Assembly (NCBI GenBank): GCA_031549885.1
Contig: JAVBPD010000013.1
Coordinates: forward strand, 1-11,397
Reading direction: 5' to 3'
DNA length: 11,397 bases
Source: WQUF01 sp031549885
GTDB taxonomy: Bacteria > Bacillota > Clostridia > Clostridiales > Clostridiaceae
Shown here one piece after another: positions 1-7,067 of the stretch (within the stretch, counting starts at the first letter, position 1; every line of letters begins with the position of its first letter). The position numbers and the translations under genes are program-made. The notes beneath the pieces were generated by a model, which ran no database searches, was not told where the DNA came from, and saw only the letters and a list, made by a program, of their open reading frames with translations.

Positions 1-674
1 AAGTTAAATACTGAGGACTCAGAAATATCATAAATTTTAGCTAGTTCCATAGCCACATTTTTCTCATTTCTATACAACTTTGTCCTTTTCATGATCTCAT
101 AATTTTCTATTAAGCTAGTTACTTTATTGTATTTAGTTATAGTTCTAAAGCTAATATTGGATTCTATTATTAAAGTCCTAAGAAACAGCTCATCAACCTC
201 TTCAGTGTTTAATACATAAGCTGGAATATACTTATATTTCTCAAGGCCAGTTGAATTAAAAAGCTTAACAAATGCCGCAAGGCGACACCTTCCGCATATG
301 ACAGTATAAATTCCATCAGGATCTAAGCTTACATAAATTGGATGAATCAATCCTACATTGCAAACAGACCTAGCAAGATCGAGGATTTCCATTTCCGAAC
401 TATCGTTAAATAAATTCCAACCTGGCGGAGTATCATTAATGAGCTCTATATTAATTTTGTCAAAATTTTTAAATAAATCGACGCCCTCATTAAAATTTCT
501 TTCTCTTTTTAAAATAACCTTTCTTTCAAATTCAGCCATCTTTAACAAAATCTCAGGTGAAGGAGGATCAATCTTCACTTCTTCCTCAGTTACAGCAATT
601 GTATCATTTTTTAACCTGTAGGTAGGCCTTAAATCAGTGCCATGAATTTCTGTAACCATATTATTTTTAGCCAT
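1..674 (-). CDS. ParB/Spo0J-like N-terminal domain protein, partial (C-terminus beyond left edge)
   Basis: The minus strand stays open from an ATG at 674 to the window edge, giving 224 residues with no stop. A GGAG at 684-681 sits 6 nt before the ATG and supports this start. Residues about 95-155 resemble the ParB/Sulfiredoxin-like fold: GLIHPIYV (108-115) matches the GxxxPIxV box, and YTVICGRCRLAA (123-134) matches the ParB GERRxxA box, with Cys130 where the second Arg usually lies. IIESNISFRTIT (169-180) falls where ParB proteins carry the third CTP-binding motif (ENLQR-like). AKIYDISESSVFN (212-224) looks like the start of the helix-turn-helix. Residues 38-65 are a charged, probably helical stretch not typical of Spo0J. 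Family members bind DNA at parS-like sites or act as plasmid/phage partition factors and regulators. Whether this one partitions DNA cannot be told, because the C-terminal dimerisation part is missing and no parA is visible. It is unlikely to be the chromosomal Spo0J. Confidence 0.75.
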   Translation of the reverse strand, partial: MAKNNMVTEIHGTDLRPTYRLKNDTIAVTEEEVKIDPPSPEILLKMAEFERKVILKRERNFNEGVDLFKNFDKINIELINDTPPGWNLFNDSSEMEILDLARSVCNVGLIHPIYVSLDPDGIYTVICGRCRLAAFVKLFNSTGLEKYKYIPAYVLNTEEVDELFLRTLIIESNISFRTITKYNKVTSLIENYEIMKRTKLYRNEKNVAMELAKIYDISESSVFN

Positions 675-858
675 AAACTTCTCCAATATAATAATTATAT
701 TAATATTTATGCTTAAAATAGAAACCTTAGAACAATTTATTAAATAACTATAAATATAATACTGTTATAAAAATTTGATATTTATTGTAAGTTAAAGATA
801 ATTTAAGATAATGGCTTAAAATGTGAATTATTTATTCAATTTTCCAAATAATAAGCAA
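675..858. other. AT-rich divergent intergenic region
   Basis: This is the distal part of the spacer between the ParB-like gene and ctsR. It is very A+T rich and has no credible ORF or RNA gene. A weak plus-strand promoter-like pair, TTGATA (775-780) and GATAAT (797-802) with a 16-nt gap, could be an additional ctsR start, but such pairs are expected by chance in this composition. I found no convincing promoter for the minus-strand gene: the TATAAT nearest its start lies too close to the Shine-Dalgarno site and has no partner -35. Confidence 0.5.
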
Positions 859-887
859 TTGAAATAAAAAATCTAATAGTATATATT
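859..887 (+). promoter_or_regulatory. SigA-type promoter of the ctsR operon
   Basis: TTGAAA (859-864) and TATATT (882-887) are separated by exactly 17 nt, each one mismatch from the vegetative consensus. The predicted transcription start, about 893-895, falls inside the CtsR operator. This is the only strong promoter before ctsR. Confidence 0.75.
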
Positions 888-889
888 AA

Positions 890-906
890 AGTCAAAGAAA
901 GTCAAA
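890..906 (+). promoter_or_regulatory. CtsR operator (tandem heptad repeat)
   Basis: AGTCAAA-GAA-AGTCAAA fits the known CtsR box, RGTCAAA-NAN-RGTCAAA, at every position. It starts 2 nt after the -10 hexamer and would cover the transcription start, so a bound CtsR dimer should block RNA polymerase. A further partial GTCA follows at 907-910. The site gives direct sequence support for autoregulation of the operon by the first gene. Confidence 0.9.
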
Positions 907-927
907 GTCAGGACTAGAGGTGAAGAA

Positions 928-1392
928 ATGGCAAAGCTTTCAGATTTAATTGAAAATTTTATAAAAACCATGATTAATGATGGCGATGCAAAAATTATTA
1001 TTCAGCGAAATGAACTTGCAAATAAATTCAACTGTGCTCCATCTCAAATAAATTATGTATTAACTACAAGATTTACCTTAGAAAGAGGATATCAAATAGA
1101 GTCAAGAAGAGGTGGAGGAGGGTATATAACTATTTTTAGAATTGAAAATTCAACAATTAAACTTAAAGAATTGTTGCTAGCTAAGATTGGTAATTCCATA
1201 ACCTTTAACAATGCTTTAGATATAATAAAAAATTTACTAGATAAAGGGTATATTTCAGAAAGAGAGTATATAATTATTAAAACAGTAATATGTGATAGAT
1301 CCTTATCGTCAAATATAAGTGATAAAAATATAATACGTGCTAATCTTTTAAAAAACATTTTATTTGTTATTTTAAATTTAGGAGATGATTAA
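928..1392 (+). CDS. ctsR: Class III heat-shock transcriptional repressor CtsR
   Basis: The 154-residue protein matches CtsR in length (about 150) and layout. Residues 1-72 form the winged helix-turn-helix, and 80-154 correspond to the C-terminal dimerisation domain. The glycine-rich wing is intact: SRRGGGGY at 59-66, with Arg61 next to four glycines. In characterised CtsR proteins this loop enters the DNA minor groove, acts as the heat sensor, and carries arginine that McsB can phosphorylate. The start is supported by AGAGGTG at 916-922, 5 nt before the ATG. CtsR represses clp and related stress genes and loses DNA binding on heating. The operator at 890-906 shows that it controls this operon. 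The gene ends 2 nt before mcsA, so the two are probably translationally coupled. Confidence 0.95.
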   Translation: MAKLSDLIENFIKTMINDGDAKIIIQRNELANKFNCAPSQINYVLTTRFTLERGYQIESRRGGGGYITIFRIENSTIKLKELLLAKIGNSITFNNALDIIKNLLDKGYISEREYIIIKTVICDRSLSSNISDKNIIRANLLKNILFVILNLGDD

Positions 1393-1394
1393 TA

Positions 1395-1913
1395 ATGTTA
1401 TGTGATAACTGCCACAACAAAGAAGCTAATGTGCATCTTATTCAAATAATTAATGGACAAAAAATTGAAAGTCATTTGTGTGATACATGCTCAAAGGAAA
1501 AAGGAGACGCTTTATTTGCCCAAACTATGGATTTTGGACTTGAACAATTTGATTTAAGCAATATAATAAGCGGATTAATGGGACTTATGGTTCCAAAACA
1601 AGATGAAGAAGGTAATTTGGAAAATGAGTGCCCTAACTGTGGAATGAAATATAGCGAATTTAAAAAAACTGCTCTTTTAGGCTGTGATAAATGTTATAGT
1701 AATTTCAGTAGCTTGCTTCAACCAGTAATAACTAGAATACAAGGGAAGATTGAGCATACAGGTAAAATACCAAATGGTCAAAGAGTAGAATTCACAAATA
1801 AAAGAAAACTTATAAAATTAAAAACTGAATTACAGCAAGCTATTGCTTTAGAAGAATTTGAAAAGGCTGCAGAAATAAGAGACGAAATAAAAAAAATTCA
1901 AACTGAGTTTTAA
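1395..1913 (+). CDS. mcsA: McsA, zinc-binding activator of protein-arginine kinase McsB
   Basis: The 172-residue protein carries four CxxC pairs: Cys3/Cys6, Cys29/Cys32, Cys79/Cys82 and Cys97/Cys100. This is the McsA pattern of two zinc-binding modules. The C-terminus (about 137-171, with EEFEKAAEIRDEI at 153-165) is a UVR motif, a helical hairpin that also occurs in the ClpC middle domain encoded two genes downstream. In Bacillus, McsA binds and stimulates McsB and helps deliver substrates to ClpC; the zinc sites make it sensitive to metal and thiol stress. All cysteines are present, so the protein should be functional. The Shine-Dalgarno sequence GGAG (1381-1384) lies inside the end of ctsR. 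The stop codon overlaps the mcsB Shine-Dalgarno site (AAGGTGG, 1912-1918). Confidence 0.93.
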   Translation: MLCDNCHNKEANVHLIQIINGQKIESHLCDTCSKEKGDALFAQTMDFGLEQFDLSNIISGLMGLMVPKQDEEGNLENECPNCGMKYSEFKKTALLGCDKCYSNFSSLLQPVITRIQGKIEHTGKIPNGQRVEFTNKRKLIKLKTELQQAIALEEFEKAAEIRDEIKKIQTEF

Positions 1914-1924
1914 GGTGGTGCAAA

Positions 1925-2926
1925 ATGATAAATTGGTTAGACTATAATAAAAGTGATGATATAGTTTTAAGCACAAGAATAAGGCTCGCAAGGAATATAA
2001 GTGATTACCCTTTTCCACATAAATTAAATGAAGATGTAGCAAAAGGTATAGTTGCTAATATATCAAATTCTATTGGTGAAGAATTTGAACAAAAAAATAT
2101 GTGGGAAATTGATGGTAAAGAAAAAAATCAACTATTAGAGAGAAATTTAATAAGCAGCAATTTAATTAAAAATTCAAATAAGTCATCACTTTTAGTTGAT
2201 AAAAATGAAATTGTGAGCATGATGATAAATGAAGAAGACCATATGAGGATTCAATGTATTGTTGGTGGTTTTAACCTTAATGATGCATTTAAAAAAGCAA
2301 ATAATCTAGATGATGAGCTTGGTAAAAATATAAAATTTGCTTTTGATGAAAAACTTGGATATTTAACTGCATGCCCAACAAATTTAGGTACAGGATTAAG
2401 AGCATCAGTTATGCTTCATATACCAGCATTGTGCATAAATAATGAAATACCAGGCGTAATAACTTCACTTCAAAAAATTGGCATGACTATAAGAGGATGG
2501 CATGGAGAAGGGTCAAAGGCCCTCGGCAATATTTTTCAAATATCAAATCAATTAACATTAGGTTTTACAGAAGAAGAAATATTAGATAATTTTAAAGGTG
2601 TTGTAAATGAAATAATAATAAAAGAATTAAATATAAGAGAAAAAATGAAATTAAATTTAAAATGGGAATTTGATGATAAAGTGTTTAGAGCTTTAGGGAT
2701 ATTAAAGAATGCAATACTAATAGCAAAAAATGAAGCTATTCAACTTTTATCAGATGTAAGATTTGGTGTAGAAATGGAAATAATCAAAGATATAGAAAAA
2801 AGTACACTTAATAGATTATTAATAGAAATACAACCAAGCACACTCGAAAAAATATATAACTCTACATTTAACAGTAGAGAAAGAGATTTTCACAGAGCTA
2901 GGTTAATAAAAGAAAGATTAAAGTAA
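1925..2926 (+). CDS. mcsB: Protein-arginine kinase McsB
   Basis: McsB transfers phosphate from ATP to arginine side chains, which marks proteins for ClpC-ClpP and inactivates CtsR. The 333-residue sequence has the phosphagen-kinase features. STRIRLARN (16-24) is the N-terminal nucleotide-binding segment. NEEDHMRIQ (102-110) is the conserved acidic/His loop. TACPTNLGTGLRASVM (148-163) contains the conserved Cys150 of the family. GEGSKALGNIFQISN is another family block. Near the C-terminus, RERDFHRARLIKERL (318-332) corresponds to the region that in studied McsB forms a phosphoarginine-sensing pocket; the Arg320-Asp321 pair appears to match it. The protein is about 20-30 residues shorter than the Bacillus version, mostly from a shorter N-terminus and no C-terminal tail; the motifs are intact. 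The start has AAGGTGG upstream and the gene follows mcsA by 11 nt. Confidence 0.95.
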   Translation: MINWLDYNKSDDIVLSTRIRLARNISDYPFPHKLNEDVAKGIVANISNSIGEEFEQKNMWEIDGKEKNQLLERNLISSNLIKNSNKSSLLVDKNEIVSMMINEEDHMRIQCIVGGFNLNDAFKKANNLDDELGKNIKFAFDEKLGYLTACPTNLGTGLRASVMLHIPALCINNEIPGVITSLQKIGMTIRGWHGEGSKALGNIFQISNQLTLGFTEEEILDNFKGVVNEIIIKELNIREKMKLNLKWEFDDKVFRALGILKNAILIAKNEAIQLLSDVRFGVEMEIIKDIEKSTLNRLLIEIQPSTLEKIYNSTFNSRERDFHRARLIKERLK

Positions 2927-2940
2927 GGAGTCTGATATTT

Positions 2941-5376
2941 ATGTTTGAAGGAAAATATACAGAAAGAGCTCAAAGAGTTGTTATGCATGCCCAAGAACAA
3001 TCACAAAGATTTAAGCATGGCTATATTGGGACAGAGCATATACTTTTAGGTATATTAGAAGAAGATGGAGTTGCAAAAAATCTCTTAAATGAATTAGGAG
3101 TTACACAAGAAGTTGTCAGCGAATTAGTTGAACAAATAACTGGAAAAGGTGACAATGATGTGTATAGAAATGATATAATTAGATTAACACCAAGAACTAA
3201 AAGGCTTATTGATATGAGCTTTATAGAAGCAAGAAATTTAGGACACAACTATATAACTCCAGAGCATATATTAATGGCTTTGACAAGGGAACCTGAAGGT
3301 ATTGCTTTTACAATACTTAGCAACTTAGGCGTTGATTTTCAAAGACTTAGAAAGAATATAATAGAACAAATTCAAGGTGAGGCAAACACTCAGCAAACAG
3401 TTAATCAAAGTCAGCAAAATATAAACACCCCTACACTAAATCAATATGGAAAAGACTATACAGTTCTTGCAAGAGAGGGAAAATTAGATCCTGTTATTGG
3501 AAGAGAAAATGAAACTCAGAGAGTTCTTGAAATCTTATGTAGAAGGCAAAAAAACAATCCTTGCTTAATTGGAGATCCTGGAGTTGGTAAAACAGCTATA
3601 GTAGAGGGACTTGCTCAAAAAATTGTGCTTGGAAACATTCCGGAAATATTGAAAAATAAAAGAGTTGTTACTTTAGATTTGAGTTCAATGGTAGCTGGTT
3701 CAAAATATAGGGGAGAATTTGAAGAAAGGCTCAAAAAAGTAATGGATGAAATTAAAAAAGCAAACAATATAATTTTATTCATTGATGAGATTCATACTAT
3801 AATTGGAGCAGGCGCAGCAGAAGGAGCGATAGATGCAGCGAATATATTAAAACCATCGCTTGCAAGAGGAGAAATACAGTGTATTGGTGCAACTACAATA
3901 GATGAATATAGAAAACATATAGAAAAAGATTCAGCTCTTGAAAGAAGATTTCAACCAATAATTGTTGGAGAACCTTCAAAGGAAGAAGCAGTTAAAATTC
4001 TTCAAGGTTTAAGAGATAAATATGAAGCTCACCATGGTGTTAAAATAACTGATGATGCAATAGAAGCATCAGTTGAATATTCTGATAGATATATTACAGA
4101 TAGATTTTTACCTGATAAAGCAATAGATTTAATTGATGAAGCAGCTGCAAAAATTAGAATAAAAAATCTTACAGCTCCACCAAATCTAAAGGATGTTGAA
4201 TCAGAACTTGAAAGGGTAACAAGGGAAAAGGAAGATGCTATTAGGCTTCAAAAATTTGAAGCTGCTGCAAGGCTAAGAGATAGCGAAAGAGAATTAAAAG
4301 AAAAATTATTGAAATACCAGAATGATTGGAAAACTCAAAGTGGAGTAAATGAATTAGTAGTTGATGAAAAAACAATAGCAAATGTAGTATCAAAATGGAC
4401 TGGAATTCCAATAGAGAAATTAACAGAGACAGAATCTCAAAAACTATTAAAACTTGAAGATATACTTCATGAAAGAATAATCGGACAAGATGAAGCTGTA
4501 AAAGCAGTTTCTAGAGCAGTTAGAAGGGCAAGAGTTGGACTTAAAGATCCTAAAAGACCTATTGGTTCATTTATATTCTTAGGGCCAACAGGAGTAGGTA
4601 AAACAGAATTATCAAAGGCATTAGCAGAAGCTATGTTTGGCAGTGAAAATAACATTGTAAGAGTTGATATGTCTGAATATATGGAAAAGCACACAGTTTC
4701 AAAATTAATAGGTTCTCCTCCAGGGTATGTAGGGTTTGAAGAAGGTGGACAGCTTACGGATAAAATCAGAAAGAATCCATATTCAGTGATATTATTTGAT
4801 GAAATTGAAAAAGCTCATCCTGATGTATTCAATATACTGCTTCAAATACTTGAAGATGGTAGGCTAACTGATAGTAAAGGAAAAACAGTTAACTTTAAAA
4901 ATACAATAATCATTATGACATCAAATGCAGGAGCAACTCAAATTAAAAAACAGAAATCTTTAGGATTCTCGTTTGTAGAAGCAGAAAATGGAAATGAATA
5001 TGAAAAGATGAAAGAATCATTAATAGAAGAACTTAAAAAAACATTTAAACCTGAATTTTTAAATAGAGTTGATGATATAATTGTATTTAGAGAATTAGAA
5101 AAACAAGATATAAAGCAAATAATAAAGATAATGCTTGCAAATGTCTCTGATAGATTAAGAAGCCAGGGAATTAATATAAGTTTTAATGATGAGGCCGAAG
5201 ATTTAATATTTGAAAAGGGTTATGATCCTATGTATGGTGCTAGACCACTAAGAAGAGCTATTACTAAAATGGTTGAAGATAACATATCTGAAGAAATATT
5301 AAAAGGTAAAATAAAATCAGGTGGAAATATTATAGCAAATGTTAAAAATAAACAATTGATCTTTGTGGAAAAATAA
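2941..5376 (+). CDS. clpC: ClpC, AAA+ unfoldase of the ClpCP protease
   Basis: This 811-residue class I Hsp100 ATPase unfolds substrates and feeds them to ClpP. Two Clp-N repeats occupy about 1-145. NBD1 has Walker A GDPGVGKT (211-218) and Walker B IILFIDE (277-283). A UVR-containing middle domain lies around 415-460, with QKFEAAARLRD, as expected for ClpC and unlike the long coiled coil of ClpB. NBD2 has Walker A GPTGVGKT (548-555) and Walker B ILFDE ending at Asp620-Glu621. The LGF at 674-676 fits the ClpP-docking loop, so this is a protease partner and not a stand-alone disaggregase. The arginine-rich GARPLRRAI block lies near the C-terminus. GGAG (2927-2930) follows the mcsB stop directly, 10 nt before the ATG. 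It is the last gene of the CtsR-controlled operon and is followed by a hairpin. I saw no defect in the motifs. Confidence 0.97.
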   Translation: MFEGKYTERAQRVVMHAQEQSQRFKHGYIGTEHILLGILEEDGVAKNLLNELGVTQEVVSELVEQITGKGDNDVYRNDIIRLTPRTKRLIDMSFIEARNLGHNYITPEHILMALTREPEGIAFTILSNLGVDFQRLRKNIIEQIQGEANTQQTVNQSQQNINTPTLNQYGKDYTVLAREGKLDPVIGRENETQRVLEILCRRQKNNPCLIGDPGVGKTAIVEGLAQKIVLGNIPEILKNKRVVTLDLSSMVAGSKYRGEFEERLKKVMDEIKKANNIILFIDEIHTIIGAGAAEGAIDAANILKPSLARGEIQCIGATTIDEYRKHIEKDSALERRFQPIIVGEPSKEEAVKILQGLRDKYEAHHGVKITDDAIEASVEYSDRYITDRFLPDKAIDLIDEAAAKIRIKNLTAPPNLKDVESELERVTREKEDAIRLQKFEAAARLRDSERELKEKLLKYQNDWKTQSGVNELVVDEKTIANVVSKWTGIPIEKLTETESQKLLKLEDILHERIIGQDEAVKAVSRAVRRARVGLKDPKRPIGSFIFLGPTGVGKTELSKALAEAMFGSENNIVRVDMSEYMEKHTVSKLIGSPPGYVGFEEGGQLTDKIRKNPYSVILFDEIEKAHPDVFNILLQILEDGRLTDSKGKTVNFKNTIIIMTSNAGATQIKKQKSLGFSFVEAENGNEYEKMKESLIEELKKTFKPEFLNRVDDIIVFRELEKQDIKQIIKIMLANVSDRLRSQGINISFNDEAEDLIFEKGYDPMYGARPLRRAITKMVEDNISEEILKGKIKSGGNIIANVKNKQLIFVEK

Positions 5377-5392
5377 TATTTAGAAAAGCTAC

Positions 5393-5420
5393 TGGGTGTT
5401 GACTATATAGTTAACACCCA
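5393..5420 (+). terminator. Probable terminator hairpin after clpC
   Basis: TGGGTGTT (5393-5400) pairs perfectly with AACACCCA (5413-5420). The inner bases extend the stem by a G-U and further A-T and C-G pairs, leaving a loop of about 4-6 nt. The hairpin begins 16 nt after the clpC stop, the right place to end the heat-shock operon. The downstream run (ATTGTTAATATTT) is T-rich but not a clean U-tract, so termination may be partial. Confidence 0.6.
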
Positions 5421-5489
5421 ATTGTTAATATTTAAAATTATAAAATTTTACAAACTAAATTTATAATAAAATATAATTTTATTACAAAA

Positions 5490-5518
5490 TTTACGTTTTG
5501 GAATTGGTGTAATATAAT
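5490..5518 (+). promoter_or_regulatory. Candidate distal promoter of the radA operon
   Basis: TTTACG (5490-5495) and a perfect TATAAT (5513-5518) are 17 nt apart. It lies downstream of the clpC hairpin and would give a leader of about 145 nt before radA. The -35 matches only 4 of 6 consensus bases, and the AT-rich background raises the chance of a false match. Confidence 0.5.
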
Positions 5519-5585
5519 TAAAATGTAAATTAAATACTTTTATGATATTCTTTTATTTTTATAGCTAAAATTTTTGTAAAATATA

Positions 5586-5614
5586 TTTACTTATAAACAG
5601 TTTAAATGTATACT
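5586..5614 (+). promoter_or_regulatory. Candidate proximal promoter of the radA operon
   Basis: TTTACT (5586-5591) and TATACT (5609-5614) are 17 nt apart, placing transcription start near 5621, about 50 nt before the radA ATG. It is comparable in quality to the distal candidate, and both could be used. Confidence 0.5.
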
Positions 5615-5670
5615 AAGATAACTTGCTATATTTTTAAAAATAAATATAACATTTATAAGGGGACTAATTA

Positions 5671-7032
5671 ATGGCAAAAATAAAAACATTTTATATATGT
5701 CAACAATGCGGATTTGAAACTTTAAAGTGGCTTGGTAAATGCCCAGAATGTGAATCTTGGAATAGCTTTGTAGAAGAAAAGAAAGATGTTTCAGTTAATA
5801 TAAATAAACAATCTACACAAATCACTAAAATTCCCAGAAGTATAAATGATTTTGAGTCATCTGATTTTAAAAGAATTGACACAAATATAACTGAGTTAAA
5901 TAGGGTTTTAGGTGGTGGACTAGTTGAAGGCTCTTTAGTTTTAATTTCTGGGGAACCAGGAATAGGAAAATCTACATTACTCCTGCAGACTGCTGTAAAT
6001 ATAGCTAATAATTATACAAATGTACTTTACATATCTGGAGAAGAGTCTGAAAATCAAATAAAAATGAGGGCAGAAAGATTAAATGTTAAATCTTCAAACT
6101 TGTTTTTATTATCTGAGACAAAAATTAATGATATTGAACAGATTTTGGATAAAACTAATTCTAAATTTGCTATAATCGATTCTATTCAAACAGTTTATGA
6201 TGAAAACTTATCTCAGGCACCTGGTAGTCTTTCACAAATTAGAGAATGTGTTAACATATTGATGAAAATAGCAAAACAAAAGAAGATTTCTTTTTTTATT
6301 GTTGCTCATATAACTAAACAAGGAGACTTAGCTGGACCAAAATCACTTGAGCATATGGTGGATACTGTTTTAAATTTTGAAGGTGATAGGTTTGAACAAT
6401 TAAGAGTTTTAAGAACAGTTAAAAACCGATTTGGTAACACAAGTGAAATTGGAATATTTGAGATGGGGGAGGAGGGCTTAATTGAAGTCATTAATCCATC
6501 AAAATTATTTACAGGAGATTTAGATGTTAATGTTGAAGGTACCTCTACAGTAGGGTTATTTGAAGGAAGCAGAGTATTTATAGCAGAACTTCAGGCTTTA
6601 GTTAGGGAAAGCAAACTTGCTTTCCCTAAAAGAACATCGATAGGAGTAAATATTTCCAGATTACAGTTAATAATTGCAGTTTTGGAAAAAAAATGCAAAA
6701 TTCCATTTTATAACTATGATATATATGTTAATATAGTTGGAGGACTTAATGTATTTGGCACATATTCAGATTTAGGCCTTGCACAAGCGCTTATATCAAG
6801 TTTTAGAAATACACCCATTAAGCCCAATAAAACAATTACCATAGGAGAGATAGGACTTACTGGCGAAATAAGACCCATATCAAATTGCGAAAAGATAATA
6901 AACGAGGGAATAAAAATGGGATATGAAAATTTTATAATTCCTCAAAGAAATATGCAAAAGTTAAAAGTGAAGGATGGTGTAAAAATCATTCCAATAAGTT
7001 TTATTTACGATTTAATAAAAATTATTTTTTAA
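5671..7032 (+). CDS. radA: RadA (Sms), DNA repair/recombination branch-migration ATPase
   Basis: The 453-residue protein has the full RadA plan. An N-terminal C4 zinc finger uses Cys10, Cys13, Cys24 and Cys27. The RecA-like core has Walker A GEPGIGKST (94-102) and a Walker B ending at Asp170 (FAIIDSIQ). The RadA-specific KNRFG motif is at 251-255. A Lon-protease-like C-terminal domain spans about 290-450 (GEIGLTGEIRPI is typical); in RadA this domain binds DNA and is not a working protease. RadA is a hexameric helicase-like protein that extends D-loops and processes recombination intermediates. The start is fixed by AAGGGGA (5657-5663), 7 nt before the ATG. It opens the second operon. A perfect inverted repeat lies within its coding sequence at 6602-6629. 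The usual neighbour disA is not present downstream. Confidence 0.96.
   Translation: MAKIKTFYICQQCGFETLKWLGKCPECESWNSFVEEKKDVSVNINKQSTQITKIPRSINDFESSDFKRIDTNITELNRVLGGGLVEGSLVLISGEPGIGKSTLLLQTAVNIANNYTNVLYISGEESENQIKMRAERLNVKSSNLFLLSETKINDIEQILDKTNSKFAIIDSIQTVYDENLSQAPGSLSQIRECVNILMKIAKQKKISFFIVAHITKQGDLAGPKSLEHMVDTVLNFEGDRFEQLRVLRTVKNRFGNTSEIGIFEMGEEGLIEVINPSKLFTGDLDVNVEGTSTVGLFEGSRVFIAELQALVRESKLAFPKRTSIGVNISRLQLIIAVLEKKCKIPFYNYDIYVNIVGGLNVFGTYSDLGLAQALISSFRNTPIKPNKTITIGEIGLTGEIRPISNCEKIINEGIKMGYENFIIPQRNMQKLKVKDGVKIIPISFIYDLIKIIF
6602..6629. repeat. Perfect 13-bp inverted repeat inside radA
   Basis: The arm TTAGGGAAAGCAA (6602-6614) is exactly reverse-complemented at 6617-6629, with only two bases (AC) between. 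As RNA it would form a stem of about 12 bp with a 4-nt loop. It lies in the coding sequence at the start of the Lon-like domain and encodes part of LVRESKLAFPKR. No T-tract follows, so it is not a standard terminator. Confidence 0.85.
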
Positions 7033-7067
7033 TTTATAAAAATAAAATTAACGAAGGTGGTGAAAAA

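Larger units (their letters stand above)
5377..5670. other. AT-rich spacer between the two operons
   Basis: This 294-nt gap contains the clpC hairpin, then two promoter candidates for radA, and no credible ORF. If the upstream promoter is used, the leader before radA is about 145 nt; from the downstream one it is about 50 nt. I looked for riboswitch, T-box and LexA-like signals and saw none. A short perfect AT palindrome (5629-5642) is the only structure near the radA start. Confidence 0.5.

Noticed and set aside
358..621. An open plus-strand frame of 87 codons opposite the ParB-like gene
   Set aside because: It lies antisense to the well-supported minus-strand frame, has a low-complexity Ser/Leu/Phe composition and no Shine-Dalgarno site; it is a shadow.
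5629..5642. Perfect 14-bp AT-only palindrome (TATTTTTAAAAATA) before radA
   Set aside because: It consists only of A and T in an extremely AT-rich spacer and forms a weak stem; expected by chance.
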